Shown piece by piece: positions 33,660-44,112 of a DNA stretch of 64,000 nt (within the stretch, counting starts at the first letter, position 1; each line of letters starts with the position of its first letter). The translations under genes were made by a program, and so were the position numbers. The notes under the pieces were generated by a model that was not told the DNA's origin, ran no database searches, and worked only from the letters and a program-made list of their open reading frames with translations. The DNA comes from Streptosporangiaceae bacterium (GTDB lineage: Bacteria; Actinomycetota; Actinomycetes; Streptosporangiales; Streptosporangiaceae). The DNA is taken from the NCBI GenBank assembly GCA_019246795.1, contig JAFAPY010000357.1, positions 1 to 64,000 of the forward strand, given 5' to 3'.

Positions 33660-34388
33660 ATGGGTGACACGTACGCCCGGGCGGCCGGGCCGGGCGGCCA
33701 GCCGCCGGAGCTGACGCGGGCGGAGGCGGATGGCACGGGCATGGCGGTCCCACGATCGGAAGCGATATTCGCCGCTGCCGTGTCCGCCTTCATGGCCGGG
33801 CGCGACGCCCAGGCCAGGCCGGGCCTGGTGTTCGAGGAGGTGCCCGCGCCCAAGCGCCTGGCGCCGTATGCCGCCGCCATCGCCGCCACCGTGGGGCGCG
33901 ACGGCACCGACGTCGCCTGGGGGCGTCTTGTGCTGTTGTATGACCCGGAGGGCCAGCTGGGATGGGAGGGCATGTTCCGGCTGGTGGCCTACGTCCGCGC
34001 CGAGGTCGAGCCGGACATCGCGGCCGACCCGCTACTGGGCGAGGTGGGCTGGAGCTGGCTGTCGGAGTCGCTGGACACGCACGTGCCCGGATACGCGGTG
34101 CCGAGCGGCACGGTCACCAGGGTGATCACCGAGGGGTTCGGCGCCAAGCAGGACGAGCTTCCCGCGACCGAGTTCGAGCTGCGCGCCTCCTGGTCGCCGG
34201 CCGGGTCCCCGGGTAACAAGCCCGCCGACGCCGACCTGGACGCGCTGGATCTCCCGGCGCATTTCGCTGCCTGGTGCGCCTGCATGTCGGCCGCGGCCGG
34301 CCTGGAACCACTGGGCACCCGTGCGCTGCGCCCGCGTGGTGCCGCGCAGGGTCGTGCACCAGCACAGCCGCCAGGACGCCGTGACTGA
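33660..34388 (+). CDS. DUF3000 family protein
   Basis: A 242-residue protein with the DUF3000 core from about residue 30 to 215. Blocks include FEEVPAPKRLAPYAAAIAATV, GRLVLLYDPEGQLGWEGMFRLV and VGWSWLSESLDTH. The family is restricted to actinobacteria and has no known role. Typically it is followed by an RNase D-like gene, as here (8-bp overlap), which suggests an RNA-related function. ATG has GAGGAG a few nt upstream. The last 25 residues are low complexity. Confidence 0.9.
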   Translation: MGDTYARAAGPGGQPPELTRAEADGTGMAVPRSEAIFAAAVSAFMAGRDAQARPGLVFEEVPAPKRLAPYAAAIAATVGRDGTDVAWGRLVLLYDPEGQLGWEGMFRLVAYVRAEVEPDIAADPLLGEVGWSWLSESLDTHVPGYAVPSGTVTRVITEGFGAKQDELPATEFELRASWSPAGSPGNKPADADLDALDLPAHFAAWCACMSAAAGLEPLGTRALRPRGAAQGRAPAQPPGRRD

Positions 34389-35628
34389 CGAACTCGGCGG
34401 CTCGGAGGCCCCGGGGGATTCCAGGGTTCCGGTCCCGCTGACCGAGCCTCGCGACGGCCTGCCGCCGCTGGTGGACACCGCCGACGGGCTGGCCGAGGTC
34501 ACCTGCCGGCTCGCCCATGGCGACGGCCCCGTCGCGGTCGATGCCGAGCGGGCCTCCGGATACCGCTACGGGCAGCGTGCCTACCTGGTTCAGCTGCGCC
34601 GCGCCGGGGCCGGCACGGTCCTCATCGACCCGATTGCCTGCCCGGACCTGTCCGGCATCGATGCCGCCCTGGCCGAGGCGGAGGCTGTGCTGCACGCGGC
34701 GTCGCAGGACCTGCCGTGCCTGGCCGAGCTCGGTTACGGGCCGCGGCAGCTGTTCGACACCGAGCTCGCCGGCCGTCTGCTTGGCTACCCGAGGGTAGCG
34801 CTGGGCACGCTGGTCGAGGAGGTGCTCGGCTTCCACCTGGAGAAGGGGTACTCGGCAGCCGACTGGTCGATCCGGCCGCTGCGCCCGGAACTGCTGCGTT
34901 ACGCGGCACTCGACGTCGAGGTGCTGATCGAGCTGCGCGACGCCCTGGCCGCCGAGCTGGCCGCTCAGCGGAAGACGGAATGGGCGCGGCAGGAGTTCGC
35001 GGCCGTGCTCGCGGCCAAGCCGGCCGCGGCACGGCCGGATCTGTGGCGCCGTACCTCGGGCATCCACCGGGTGCCGTCCCGCCGCGGGCTCGCCGTGGTC
35101 CGCGAGCTGTGGACCGCCAGGGACCGGATCGCCCTGGCCGCGGACCTGTCCCCGCGCCGGGTGCTGCCCGACGCGGCGATCGTCGAGGCGGCCAGGTCGC
35201 TGCCGGGCAGCCGCGCGCAGCTTGCCCGGATCAGCGGGTTCACCGGGCGCCAGGCCCGGAGGTATGAGCGGGAGTGGCTGGCCGCCATGGCGCGCGCCCG
35301 GGCGAGCGCGGAACCCGACCTGCCGGAGGTCACCGCGGGGCCGGTGACCGAGGGGCCGCCGCCCGCGCACCGGTGGGCCGAACGCGATCCGGCCGCGGCC
35401 GCGCGGCTGGCGGCCGCGCGCGCGGCGGTGACCGCGATCGCCGCGGACCGGGGGCTGCCGGTGGAGAACCTGCTGTCCCCCGATGCGGTCCGCAGGCTGA
35501 GCTGGGATCCGCCGTGGCTCTGTGACGAGCAGGCCGTGGCCCGGGCGCTGGCCGACTGGGGCGCGAGGCCCTGGCAGATCGAGCTCACCGCCGGGCCTCT
35601 CGCGGCTGCGCTCAGCGCCGCTGGATAG
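34381..35628 (+). CDS. rnd: Ribonuclease D-like 3'-5' exonuclease with HRDC domain
   Basis: A 415-residue protein. The DEDD exonuclease domain (about residues 40-200) shows VAVDAERASGYRYGQ, ASQDLPCL and RYAALDVEVLIEL. These supply the metal-binding acidic residues and the tyrosine. A helical HRDC domain (about 235-315) and a C-terminal helical region follow. It would trim tRNA or other structured RNA 3' ends. The GTG at 34381 overlaps the DUF3000 stop by 8 bp and is preferred to the track start inside that gene. Confidence 0.9.
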   Translation: MTDELGGSEAPGDSRVPVPLTEPRDGLPPLVDTADGLAEVTCRLAHGDGPVAVDAERASGYRYGQRAYLVQLRRAGAGTVLIDPIACPDLSGIDAALAEAEAVLHAASQDLPCLAELGYGPRQLFDTELAGRLLGYPRVALGTLVEEVLGFHLEKGYSAADWSIRPLRPELLRYAALDVEVLIELRDALAAELAAQRKTEWARQEFAAVLAAKPAAARPDLWRRTSGIHRVPSRRGLAVVRELWTARDRIALAADLSPRRVLPDAAIVEAARSLPGSRAQLARISGFTGRQARRYEREWLAAMARARASAEPDLPEVTAGPVTEGPPPAHRWAERDPAAAARLAAARAAVTAIAADRGLPVENLLSPDAVRRLSWDPPWLCDEQAVARALADWGARPWQIELTAGPLAAALSAAG

Positions 35629-35636
35629 GGTTGGGC

Positions 35637-36332
35637 ATGCACCTCCTCGCCAGCGGGACGGCGCCGCAGCTGCCCGGCTTCCTCAACGCGCTGGCCGGGC
35701 CGCTCGATCGTTTCGGCTACTGGGCCGTCGCGCTGTTCGTCATGATCGAGGACTTCGGCGTTCCGGTGCCGGGAGAGACCGCGCTCATCGCCGCCTCGGT
35801 CTACGCAGGCGCGGGCCGGCTCAACGTCGTGCTGGTGGGCGTCATCGGCTTCCTTGCGGCTGTCACCGGCGACAACATAGGCTTCGCCATCGGGCATTAC
35901 GGTGGCCGCGCGCTGGCCGTGCGCTGGGGCAGGTACGTCTTCCTGACCGAGAAACGGCTGGACAAGGCCGAGGGCTTCTTCGACAGGCACGGCGCCTGGA
36001 TCGTCGTGTTCGCCCGCTTCATCGAGGGGCTGCGGCAGGCCAACGGCATCATCGCGGGCATCGTCGGCATGCCCTGGCTGCGCTTCCTGGTCTTCAACGC
36101 GCTCGGCGCCGCGTTGTGGGTGGGAACCTGGGTGAGCCTGGGCTACCTGGCCGGCAGCCACATCACCACGATCTACCACTACATCACGGTGTACGGCTAC
36201 TATCTCCTGATCGCGCTCGCGGTGCTGCTGGCTGCCTACATCGCCTGGCGGCTCGTGCGCCGCAGGCGCCGCGTCTCCATGTCAGCCCAGCCTCAGGAAG
36301 GCTCCGAAGACTCCAGGGCCCGCGGCTCGTAG
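35637..36332 (+). CDS. DedA family membrane protein
   Basis: A 231-residue polytopic protein of the DedA/VTT family. Conserved segments are EDFGVPVPGETALIAAS near residue 45 and the re-entrant arginine motif FARFIEGLRQANGIIAG. DedA proteins are linked to lipid (undecaprenyl phosphate) translocation and membrane homeostasis. ATG at 35637 is chosen with AGGG upstream; a TTG at 35631 is the track alternative. Its 3' 40 bp overlap the convergent mutT1 gene. Confidence 0.9.
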   Translation: MHLLASGTAPQLPGFLNALAGPLDRFGYWAVALFVMIEDFGVPVPGETALIAASVYAGAGRLNVVLVGVIGFLAAVTGDNIGFAIGHYGGRALAVRWGRYVFLTEKRLDKAEGFFDRHGAWIVVFARFIEGLRQANGIIAGIVGMPWLRFLVFNALGAALWVGTWVSLGYLAGSHITTIYHYITVYGYYLLIALAVLLAAYIAWRLVRRRRRVSMSAQPQEGSEDSRARGS

Positions 36333-37210
36333 CCTTCCAGGGCGGCCAGCGCGCCCGCCGCCGCGTGCAGCACCCAGAACCCGCCCTTGGGCCGCGACGG
36401 GTCCGCCGGAACCGGCGCGCCGAGCACGTCGCACGCCGCGTTCAGCGCCGACTTCAGGTTCTCCCGGTGCAGGCAGACCACAGCCGGCTCGCGGGCCGCT
36501 ATCGAGCCGGCAATCAGCTTCCTGAGCGTGTCATAACTGCTCGTTCGGTCAAATCCCGGGGAGCGGCCGGAAACCGCCAAGCCGGCATCGGCCTCGACGG
36601 TCCCGCCGAAGCTCGCCGCGTACGGGTGCACGGTCTGGGTGCAGCGCAGCGCGGGAGAGCTGAGCACCCGGGCGCGCGGCGCGAAGCAGGCCAGCAGCCC
36701 GGCCAGCGCGGCCGCGTCAGCCTCACCGTCGGCGTCGAGCGGCCGCAGGTCATCGTCGCCGGTCCAGTTGTCCTTGCTGCCGGCCGATGCGTGCCGGACC
36801 AGGATCAGCGGCACGGTCGTCTGCGCGCGCAGGCCGGCAAGAACCTCGCCGTCATGCGCGTAGCTCAGCCGCTGCCCCGCGTGCCGCAGCGGCAGCCAGG
36901 CAACCTGGTCCACCTCACGGGTGGGAGTGAACGCGCCGCTGCGCATGCGGGCCGACCAGTAGTCGACCTGTTTCGGCCGGCTGCCCGCGAGGTAATGCTG
37001 CGCAGGCAGCCTGGGACCCAGCACCGCGCGCACGCCGGTCTCCTCGAAGACCTCGCGGATCGCGGTCAGCAGCACGTGCTCGCCGGGCTCGCGCTTGCCC
37101 TTGGGCAGCGACCAGTCGTCGTATTTGGGCCGGTGCACCAGCAGGACCTGCGGGTCCAGCGCCGCGGGGCGCCACAGCACCGCACCTGCCGCGAGGATCA
37201 CCTCACTCAT
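36293..37210 (-). CDS. mutT1: NUDIX hydrolase / histidine phosphatase fusion (MutT1-like)
   Basis: A 305-residue two-domain protein. The N-terminal NUDIX domain has the box [22 protein letters not shown] (residues about 37-58). The C-terminal histidine-phosphatase domain begins at [10 protein letters not shown]. The combination matches mycobacterial MutT1, which hydrolyses 8-oxo-GTP/dGTP and diadenosine polyphosphates. The ATG at 37210 overlaps the ppk stop by 8 nt, showing translational coupling; the longer track start is inside ppk. The ppk-mutT1 pair is conserved in actinobacteria. Confidence 0.92.
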   Translation of the reverse strand: MSEVILAAGAVLWRPAALDPQVLLVHRPKYDDWSLPKGKREPGEHVLLTAIREVFEETGVRAVLGPRLPAQHYLAGSRPKQVDYWSARMRSGAFTPTREVDQVAWLPLRHAGQRLSYAHDGEVLAGLRAQTTVPLILVRHASAGSKDNWTGDDDLRPLDADGEADAAALAGLLACFAPRARVLSSPALRCTQTVHPYAASFGGTVEADAGLAVSGRSPGFDRTSSYDTLRKLIAGSIAAREPAVVCLHRENLKSALNAACDVLGAPVPADPSRPKGGFWVLHAAAGALAALEGYEPRALESSEPS

Positions 37211-39311
37211 CGGCCGGACGCACCCGGCGCATGCCGACCATGGTCTCCTGCACGTCGCGCAGCTGGTTGCCCGCCTCATCCCGGCTGTGCCTGGTCCAGT
37301 AGCCGTCCGCGTTCAGCCACCAGGAGGAGGTGCCGTCGTCCATGCCGAGGTCGAGCAGGCGGCGCAGCCGCAGCCGGTGCCCGGGATCGGTCACCCGCAC
37401 CAGGGCCTCCATCCGGCGGTCCAGATTCCGGTGCATCATGTCCGCGCTGCCGATCCACACCTCGGAGTCGGCGTCGTCACCGGGCCCGAACGCGTAGATG
37501 CGGGAGTGCTCGAGGAACCGGCCGAGCACGCTGCGGACCCTGATGTTGTCCGACACGCCGGGGATACCGGGCCGCAGCGCGCAGATGCCGCGTATCCACA
37601 AGTCGATCGGCACCCCGGCCCGGGAGGCGCGGTAGAGCGCGTCGATCACCACCTCGTCGACCAGCGCGTTCGCCTTGAACGCGATCCTGGCCGGCAGGCC
37701 GGCCCGGCGCCGCCCGGCCTGCCTGTCGATCCGGCTGACGATCCCGGCGCGCAGCGCCTCCGGCGCGACGAGCAGCTTCCGGTAGGCGCTGACACGGCTG
37801 TACCCGGTGAGGTGGTTGAACAGGGCGGTGACGTCCTCGCCTATGTCCGGGTCGGCGGTGAGCAGGCCGAAGTCCTCGTAGATCCGCGCCGTCCCCGGAT
37901 GGTAGTTCCCGGTGCCGATGTGGCAGTACCTGCGCAGCGTGCCGTCCGGCTCCTCCCGGACGATCAGCGCCATCTTGGCGTGGGTCTTCCACTGCACGAA
38001 GCCGTAGACGACGTGCGCGCCTGCCTGCTCCAGCTTGCGCGCCCAGGCGATGTTGGCGCGCTCGTCGAACCTGGCCTTGATCTCCACCACCACGACGACC
38101 TGCTTGCCCGCCTCGGCGGCGTCGATGAGCGCGTCCACGATCGGCGACTGGCCGCTGGTCCGGTACAGGGTCTGCTTGATCGCCAGCACGTGCGGGTCCT
38201 CCGCGGCCTCCTCGATCAGCCGCTCCACCGACGCCGCGAACGAGTCGTAGGGGTGGTGCACGAGCACGTCACGTTCGGCGATGGCGGTGAAGATGCTGGA
38301 GTCCTGGGGCACGGCGGGGGTGAACGGGACGAACGCCGGGTAGCGCAGCTCGCCGATGTTCAGGTCGGCGATGGCGGAAAGCCCCGACAGGTCCAGCGGC
38401 CCGGGCACCCGGTACACCGCGCGGGCGTCGATGTCCAGCTCGGTGACCAGCTTGTCCAGTACGTCGGGCGACATGGAGTCCTCCACCTCCAGCCGGACCG
38501 CCGGCGCGTTCTTGCGCTGGACGAGTTCCCGCTCCAGGGCCTGCAGCAGGTTCTCGGTGACGTCCTCGCTCACCTCCAGGTCCCTGGCGCGGGTGACCCG
38601 GAACACATGGTGTTCGATCACCTCCGCGCCGCCGAACAGGTCGGTCAGGTGAGCCGCGATGATGTCCTCGATCGGCACGTACCGGCACTGCGACACCTGG
38701 ATGAACCTGGGCAGCAGCGGCGGCACCTTCACCCTGGCGAACACGGTGGACTCGGTCGCCGGGTCGGCGATCATCACCGCCAGGTTGAGCGACAGGCCGG
38801 AAATGAAGGGGAAGGGGTGCGCCGGGTCTACCGCGAGCGGCGTGAGCACCGGGTAGATCCTGTTGCTGAACAGGTCGCCGAGGCGGTCCCGTTCCGCGGC
38901 GGACAGCTCCTTCCAGCGCAGGATCTCGATGCGGTGGTCGGCGAGCTCGCCGGCGATCCGCTCGGTGAAAGCCCGGGCGTGCCGCACGGTCAGCCTGCCC
39001 GCCAGGTCCTGGGTGTCCTGCAGCACCTGTTCCGGCAGCAGGACCCCGGTGCCCTCGGCGGGGAAGCCCGCCGCCATCCTGGTCATCAGCCCGGCCACGC
39101 GGACCATGAAGAACTCGTCCAGGTTGGTCGCGAAGATGGCGAGGAACCGCACCCGCTCCAGCAGCGGCACCGATTCGTCTTCGGCGAGCTCGAGCACGCG
39201 CTCGTTGAACCGCAGCCAGCTCTCCTCGCGGCCCAGGTACCGTTCCTCCGGCAGGCTGCCGTGCGGCTCGGCCTCCTGCCCGTCCGTACCGCTGATCTGG
39301 GTGACGCTCAT
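37203..39311 (-). CDS. ppk: Polyphosphate kinase 1
   Basis: A 702-residue enzyme that reversibly builds inorganic polyphosphate from ATP. The N-terminal domain starts [21 protein letters not shown]. The catalytic histidine that is autophosphorylated lies in [20 protein letters not shown], and [14 protein letters not shown] and [14 protein letters not shown] are active-site blocks. Length matches PPK1. The ATG at 39311 has only a weak ribosome-binding site. It overlaps mutT1. Confidence 0.96.
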   Translation of the reverse strand: MSVTQISGTDGQEAEPHGSLPEERYLGREESWLRFNERVLELAEDESVPLLERVRFLAIFATNLDEFFMVRVAGLMTRMAAGFPAEGTGVLLPEQVLQDTQDLAGRLTVRHARAFTERIAGELADHRIEILRWKELSAAERDRLGDLFSNRIYPVLTPLAVDPAHPFPFISGLSLNLAVMIADPATESTVFARVKVPPLLPRFIQVSQCRYVPIEDIIAAHLTDLFGGAEVIEHHVFRVTRARDLEVSEDVTENLLQALERELVQRKNAPAVRLEVEDSMSPDVLDKLVTELDIDARAVYRVPGPLDLSGLSAIADLNIGELRYPAFVPFTPAVPQDSSIFTAIAERDVLVHHPYDSFAASVERLIEEAAEDPHVLAIKQTLYRTSGQSPIVDALIDAAEAGKQVVVVVEIKARFDERANIAWARKLEQAGAHVVYGFVQWKTHAKMALIVREEPDGTLRRYCHIGTGNYHPGTARIYEDFGLLTADPDIGEDVTALFNHLTGYSRVSAYRKLLVAPEALRAGIVSRIDRQAGRRRAGLPARIAFKANALVDEVVIDALYRASRAGVPIDLWIRGICALRPGIPGVSDNIRVRSVLGRFLEHSRIYAFGPGDDADSEVWIGSADMMHRNLDRRMEALVRVTDPGHRLRLRRLLDLGMDDGTSSWWLNADGYWTRHSRDEAGNQLRDVQETMVGMRRVRPADE

Positions 39312-39374
39312 GACATCTATTGTCCCCGCGGCAGGCTGAACAGGAAACTTCGAGATCTTCCCGCCAGCAGCCGG

Positions 39375-40880
39375 CTAGAACGCCTCTGGGCGACGGCAGG
39401 CGGCCCAGATGGCGTCGCGACCGGCCAGCTTGACCCGCTCGCCGCGGCCCAGCGCCTTCGCCAGCTCGGCCTCGGCGGCCTCGATGCACAGCCATTCGTC
39501 GTAGCTGACCGGGGTGACGCCGCGGCCGGCGAGCACCGACGCCAGCGGCCACTCCGCGGCCTCGGCGCCGGCTGCGGCATCGGCGCCCATGGCGGCGGCC
39601 ACGCCGCCGGCTGTGGCCTCGGCGACCGGGTCCGGGTAGCGGAGCAGGCCCGGCCTGGGCAGCAGGGTGCCGCCTTCGCCGGGGCCGGCTGCCAGGCCGG
39701 CCAGGTCCTCCAGCAGGGAGCGGACGGTCTCGGCGGCGTCGGACTTGTTCGTGCCGATCACCCCGGTCGGGCCGCGCTTGAGCCAGCCGGCCACGTACTC
39801 GCCGGGCAGCGGCTGCCCCTCGGGGCCCAGGACGCGGCCGGCTGCGTTCGGGACGACGGAGGCCCGCTCGTCGAAGGGCACGCCGGGCAGCGGCACGCTC
39901 TGGTACCCGACCGAGCGCAGCACCATCTGTACCGGCAGCGTCTCGTAGCTGCCGGTGCCGCCGAACCTGCCCGCGGCGTCGATGACGGTACGCTCCAGGA
40001 CCAGGCCGCTGACGTGTTCGGTGCCGAGGATTTCCGCCGGCCGCAGCCAGAACCGCAGCGTCAGCCGCCGCGCCGCGCCCCCGGTATGCGCGGGCTGCGC
40101 CCAGCTGGCGATCGTGACCAGGTTGCCGCGGACCCGGCGGTCCGATTCCGCCAGCGCCGTCCCCTCGCCGACCTGGTCGAAGGCGCTCAGGTCGACCTCG
40201 TCGGGGTGCACGACGACCTCGACGCCGTCAAGCTCGCCCAGCTCGCGCAGTTCCTTGGTGGTGAACTTGGCGTGCGCGGGGCCGCGGCGCCCGATCACGT
40301 GCACCTCGCGCACCTTGCTCGCGTGCAGGGCGTCGAGCACCGGCTGCGGGACGTCGGTGGCGTGCAGCTCGGCGGGATCGCGGGCCAGGATCCGCGCGAC
40401 GTCGACGGCGACGTTACCGACGCCGATCACCGCGACCGACTCGGCGTCCAGGGTAAACGCTGCGGAGTCCGAATCGGGATGGCCGCAGTACCAGTTCACG
40501 AAGTCGGTGGCCGCGTAGCTGCCCGGCAGGTCCTCACCGGGGATGCCGAGCCGCCGGTCCCGCATCGCCCCGGTCGCGTAGATGACCGCGTCGTAGGCGG
40601 CCAGCAGCTCGTCGCGGGTGACGTTCTCGCCGAGGAGGACCCCGCCGACGAAGCGGACATCCGGGCTTTCCAGCACCTTGCGCAGGTACTGCGCGATCGA
40701 CTTGATCGACTTGTGGTCCGGCGCCACGCCGTAGCGGACCAGCCCGTAGGGGGTAGGCAGCCGGTCGAGGACGTCGACCCGGACCCGGACCGGCTCCGGC
40801 AGCGCCGCTGCCTGCTTGACCAGCGCCTCAGCGGCGTACAGCCCGGCAGGGCCGGAGCCCACCACGGCTACGTTCAGCAT
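39375..40880 (-). CDS. fprA: Ferredoxin/adrenodoxin-type NADP reductase FprA
   Basis: A 501-residue FAD- and NADPH-binding protein of the adrenodoxin reductase family. The FAD fold VAVVGSGPAGLYAAEAL opens the protein. The characteristic LPTPYGLVRYGVAPDH and the NADPH fold VAVIGVGNVAVDVARIL follow, with IGRRGPAHAKFT and GWLKRGPTGVIGTNK near the end. It supplies electrons to ferredoxins, and so to P450s and Fe-S enzymes such as those of isoprenoid synthesis. It ends 63 bp before ppk and starts 12 bp after dxs. About 80 C-terminal residues form an alanine-rich extension. Confidence 0.93.
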   Translation of the reverse strand: MLNVAVVGSGPAGLYAAEALVKQAAALPEPVRVRVDVLDRLPTPYGLVRYGVAPDHKSIKSIAQYLRKVLESPDVRFVGGVLLGENVTRDELLAAYDAVIYATGAMRDRRLGIPGEDLPGSYAATDFVNWYCGHPDSDSAAFTLDAESVAVIGVGNVAVDVARILARDPAELHATDVPQPVLDALHASKVREVHVIGRRGPAHAKFTTKELRELGELDGVEVVVHPDEVDLSAFDQVGEGTALAESDRRVRGNLVTIASWAQPAHTGGAARRLTLRFWLRPAEILGTEHVSGLVLERTVIDAAGRFGGTGSYETLPVQMVLRSVGYQSVPLPGVPFDERASVVPNAAGRVLGPEGQPLPGEYVAGWLKRGPTGVIGTNKSDAAETVRSLLEDLAGLAAGPGEGGTLLPRPGLLRYPDPVAEATAGGVAAAMGADAAAGAEAAEWPLASVLAGRGVTPVSYDEWLCIEAAEAELAKALGRGERVKLAGRDAIWAACRRPEAF

Positions 40881-40892
40881 AGGAAGATAACG

Positions 40893-42809
40893 CTACCCCG
40901 CCGGCGGCTGTTCCGCGCGTTCCGCCGCCGCCCCCCCGGGCCATGGTGCAGCCGACCGGCTCGCGACCGCCTCGGTGATCTGCCTGGCCAGGTCCTGGGG
41001 GGCCAGGCCTGCGTCGGCGAGCACCTCCTCGCGCGTCCCGTGTGACAGGAACTCCTGCGGCAGCCCCAACGTCTTGACCGGCACGTCCACGTCGTGATCG
41101 TGCAGCAGCCTGGCCACCGCATCGCCGAACCCGCCGACCCGGCCGTTGTCCTCGACCACGGCCACCAGCCGGTGCTGCTGCGCGGCGCCGATCAGCGCGG
41201 GGTCGGCCGGCTTGGTCCACCGCGGGTCCACCACGGTGACGCCGATTCCCTGCCCGGTGAGCCGGTCCGCGACCTCCATGCTGGCCACCGCCATCGGGCC
41301 GACGCCCACCAGCAGCACGTCGTTGCTGCAGCCGGGCGCGGGGGCGCGCAGCACGTCCATGCCGCCCAGCCGGGACACCGCTTCCACCTCCCCGCCGACC
41401 TTGCCCTTGGGGAACCTGACCACGGTGGGCCCGTCGCAGACATCGACCGCCTCGTTGAGCAGTTCCGCGACCCGCGCGGCGTCCCTGGGCGCGGCGATCC
41501 GCATGCCCGGCACCAGCTGCATGATCGACCCGTCCCACATGCCGTGGTGGCTCGCCCCGTCAGGCCCGGTCACCCCGGCCCGGTCCAGCACCAGCGTGAC
41601 CGGGAGCCGGTGCAGCGCCACGTCCATCAGCGTCTGGTCGAAGGCACGGCTGGCGAACGTCGAGTAGATCGCCACCACCGGGTGCATGCCGCCCATGGCC
41701 AGGCCGGCGGCGCTGGTCACCGCGTGCTGTTCGGCGATCCCCACGTCGTAGACCCGGTCCGGGTAGGCCGCGGCGAACTGCGCCAGCCCGGTCGGGTGCA
41801 GCATCGCGGCGGTGATCGCGACGACGTCGGGACGGCGCGCCCCGATGGCCACCATCTCCTCGCCGAACACCCGGCTCCACGTGCCGGGCGCGGCGCCGGC
41901 CGCAGGCACCTGGTGCAGGCAGTCCACCTCGTTCTGCTCGGCGGCCGGGTAGCCGAACCCCTTCTTCGTGATCACGTGCACGATCACCGGGCGGCCGAAG
42001 TCACGCGCCCTGCTCAGCGCGCTTTCCACCAGCCGCTCGTCGTGCCCGTCGATGGGACCGACGTACTTGATGCCCAGGTCCTCGAACATGACCTGCGGCT
42101 GCAGCACGTCCTTGATGCCCTTCTTGATGCCGTGCAGCGTGCCGTACAGCGGCGGGCCGACCACCGGGGTGCGGGACACGGTGGTCTTGATGTAGTGCAG
42201 CACGTTCTCATACGGCTGGCTGACCCGGATCGCGGCCAGGTGCTCAGCCAGGCCCCCGATCGTCGGCTGGTAGGACCAGCCGTTGTCGTTGACCACGATG
42301 ACCAGCCGGGAGTCCCGGGCCGCCGCGATGTTGTTCAGCGCCTCCCAGGCCATGCCGCCGGTCAGCGCCCCGTCGCCGATGACGGCGACCACGGTCCGGT
42401 CCGGCTCTCCGCGCAGCTTGTAGGCCTTGGCCAGGCCGTCGGCGTAGGACAGGCTGGCCGACGCATGGGAGTTCTCCACCAGGTCGTGCTCGGACTCGGC
42501 CCGGCTCGGGTAGCCGGTGAGGCCGCCGCGCTGGCGCAGCGTGCCGAACCTGGCGGCGCGGCCGGTCAGCAGCTTGTGCACGTAGGCCTGGTGGCCGGTG
42601 TCGAAGACGATCCGGTCCTTCGGCGAGTCGAAGACCCGGTGCAGCGCGATGGTGAGCTCCACCACGCCGAGGTTGGGACCGAGGTGGCCGCTGGTGCGGG
42701 TCACGGTCTCGATGAGCACGTCGCGGATCTCCCCGGCCAGCTTGGTGAGCTGGTCATGGGTGAGTTCCTTCAGGTCCTCGGGACCGTTGATGCACTCGAG
42801 CAGGGTCAC
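40893..42809 (-). CDS. dxs: 1-deoxy-D-xylulose-5-phosphate synthase
   Basis: A 638-residue thiamine-diphosphate enzyme that condenses pyruvate and glyceraldehyde-3-phosphate, the first MEP-pathway step. [19 protein letters not shown], the ThDP motif [16 protein letters not shown] and [18 protein letters not shown] are present. The true start is GTG at 42809 with GGAGGAG 6 nt upstream; the track's extra 125 residues are antisense or out of frame with the MFS gene. fprA follows closely and may supply reductant to later MEP Fe-S enzymes. Confidence 0.96.
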   Translation of the reverse strand: MTLLECINGPEDLKELTHDQLTKLAGEIRDVLIETVTRTSGHLGPNLGVVELTIALHRVFDSPKDRIVFDTGHQAYVHKLLTGRAARFGTLRQRGGLTGYPSRAESEHDLVENSHASASLSYADGLAKAYKLRGEPDRTVVAVIGDGALTGGMAWEALNNIAAARDSRLVIVVNDNGWSYQPTIGGLAEHLAAIRVSQPYENVLHYIKTTVSRTPVVGPPLYGTLHGIKKGIKDVLQPQVMFEDLGIKYVGPIDGHDERLVESALSRARDFGRPVIVHVITKKGFGYPAAEQNEVDCLHQVPAAGAAPGTWSRVFGEEMVAIGARRPDVVAITAAMLHPTGLAQFAAAYPDRVYDVGIAEQHAVTSAAGLAMGGMHPVVAIYSTFASRAFDQTLMDVALHRLPVTLVLDRAGVTGPDGASHHGMWDGSIMQLVPGMRIAAPRDAARVAELLNEAVDVCDGPTVVRFPKGKVGGEVEAVSRLGGMDVLRAPAPGCSNDVLLVGVGPMAVASMEVADRLTGQGIGVTVVDPRWTKPADPALIGAAQQHRLVAVVEDNGRVGGFGDAVARLLHDHDVDVPVKTLGLPQEFLSHGTREEVLADAGLAPQDLARQITEAVASRSAAPWPGGAAAERAEQPPAG

Positions 42810-42861
42810 GGCCGCTCCTCCGCGGAAGTCGGCGCTTGCTGGGACGCCGAACGACCAGAGT

Positions 42862-44112
42862 CTATGACCGTGACAGTCCTGAGTCCGCATGGTCCCCGAC
42901 GCGCGTGTCACCGGGACCGCCCGGCAGCATCGCCGGGCGGGCGGCGAGCAGCCCGGCGACGAGCGCACCCACCGCCAGCACCAGCAGCAGTGTGACCGGG
43001 ATGTCCCAGCCGCCGGTGGCGGCGTGCAGCAGGCCGACCGCCAGCGGCCCTGTGCTGGCCACCAGGTAGCCGACCGACTGCGCCAGGGCGGACAGCGAGG
43101 CGGCGGTGCCCGGGTCCGGGGCGCGCGCCACGGTGAAGAAGATGGCCAGGCCGAGCAGGGATCCCTGGCTGATGCCGAGCACAAGCACGCACAGCGGGGC
43201 CAGGCCGAGCGGCGCCCACAGCGACCCGGCCAGGCCGACTGCGGTGCCGGCCATGCTCGGGAGGACGAGGGCGCGCTGGCTGCGCATGCGGTGAGCCAGC
43301 GCCGGGACGGCCAGCGCGGTGGCCAGGCCGCCGACGCCCATCAGCGCCAGCAGGTTGCCGGCCTGCACCGCCGCGGCACCGCGGTCGCGGAAGATCGTCG
43401 GCAGCCAGGACAGCGCCGCATAGAACAGCAGGCTCTGCAGCCCCATGAACGCGGTCACCTGCCAGGCCAGCGCGTGCCGGTACACCCGCGGCGGCGGCCC
43501 CGTTGCCGCCCGGTGCCCGTGCCCGGGGCCAGCCTGCCTGAGCTGGGGCAGCCACAGCAGCACCGCCAGCGCGGCCGGAGCCGCCCACAGCCCGAGCGCC
43601 AGCCGGAGCGAGCCTCCGGACGCTTGGTACAGCGGCACCGACAGCAGCGACGCCAGGATCGACCCGACCGACAGCGCGGTCAGGTAGATGCCGATCAGCA
43701 GGCCGGCCCGCAGCGGCGAACGCCGCTTGACCATGGGCGACAGCAGCACGTTGAGCACCGCGATCGCCCCGGCCGCCAGCACGGTGCCGGGGAACAGCAG
43801 CGCTGCGGGCGCAGCGCCGCGCAGCAGCAGCCCCGCGGCGAGCAGGCCGAGCGCGGCCAGCAGGACGCGCTCCTCGCCGAACCTCCGGTTCAGCCGCGGG
43901 GCGAAGCCGGAGACCGCGCCGAAGCAGATGACCGGCGCCGCGGCGAGCAGCGACAGCGCGGCCGGGGACAGCCGCAGCCGCGCCGCCAGTTCCGGGAACA
44001 GCGGCGGCAGGCTGGTGATCGCGGTGCGCAGGTTCAGCCCGGCCGCTGCCACGGCGACGACGAGCAGTGCGGTGGCGTACCGGCGGCGCACGCCGGCTGG
44101 ATGTTCCGGCAT
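42862..44112 (-). CDS. MFS transporter, CynX/NimT-like
   Basis: A 416-residue protein with twelve hydrophobic helices. The N-terminal [22 protein letters not shown] is characteristic of the CynX/NimT (cyanate/nitroimidazole) subgroup. Substrate unknown. The ATG shares one base with the stop of the upstream gene (TGATG), so translation is coupled to the GT87-like protein. It ends 52 bp before dxs. Confidence 0.87.
   Translation of the reverse strand: MPEHPAGVRRRYATALLVVAVAAAGLNLRTAITSLPPLFPELAARLRLSPAALSLLAAAPVICFGAVSGFAPRLNRRFGEERVLLAALGLLAAGLLLRGAAPAALLFPGTVLAAGAIAVLNVLLSPMVKRRSPLRAGLLIGIYLTALSVGSILASLLSVPLYQASGGSLRLALGLWAAPAALAVLLWLPQLRQAGPGHGHRAATGPPPRVYRHALAWQVTAFMGLQSLLFYAALSWLPTIFRDRGAAAVQAGNLLALMGVGGLATALAVPALAHRMRSQRALVLPSMAGTAVGLAGSLWAPLGLAPLCVLVLGISQGSLLGLAIFFTVARAPDPGTAASLSALAQSVGYLVASTGPLAVGLLHAATGGWDIPVTLLLVLAVGALVAGLLAARPAMLPGGPGDTRVGDHADSGLSRS

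Noticed and set aside
40893-43184. 763-residue dxs frame
   Set aside because: The extra 125 residues overlap the MFS gene and are unlike DXS. GTG at 42809 has a strong ribosome-binding site and gives the normal length.
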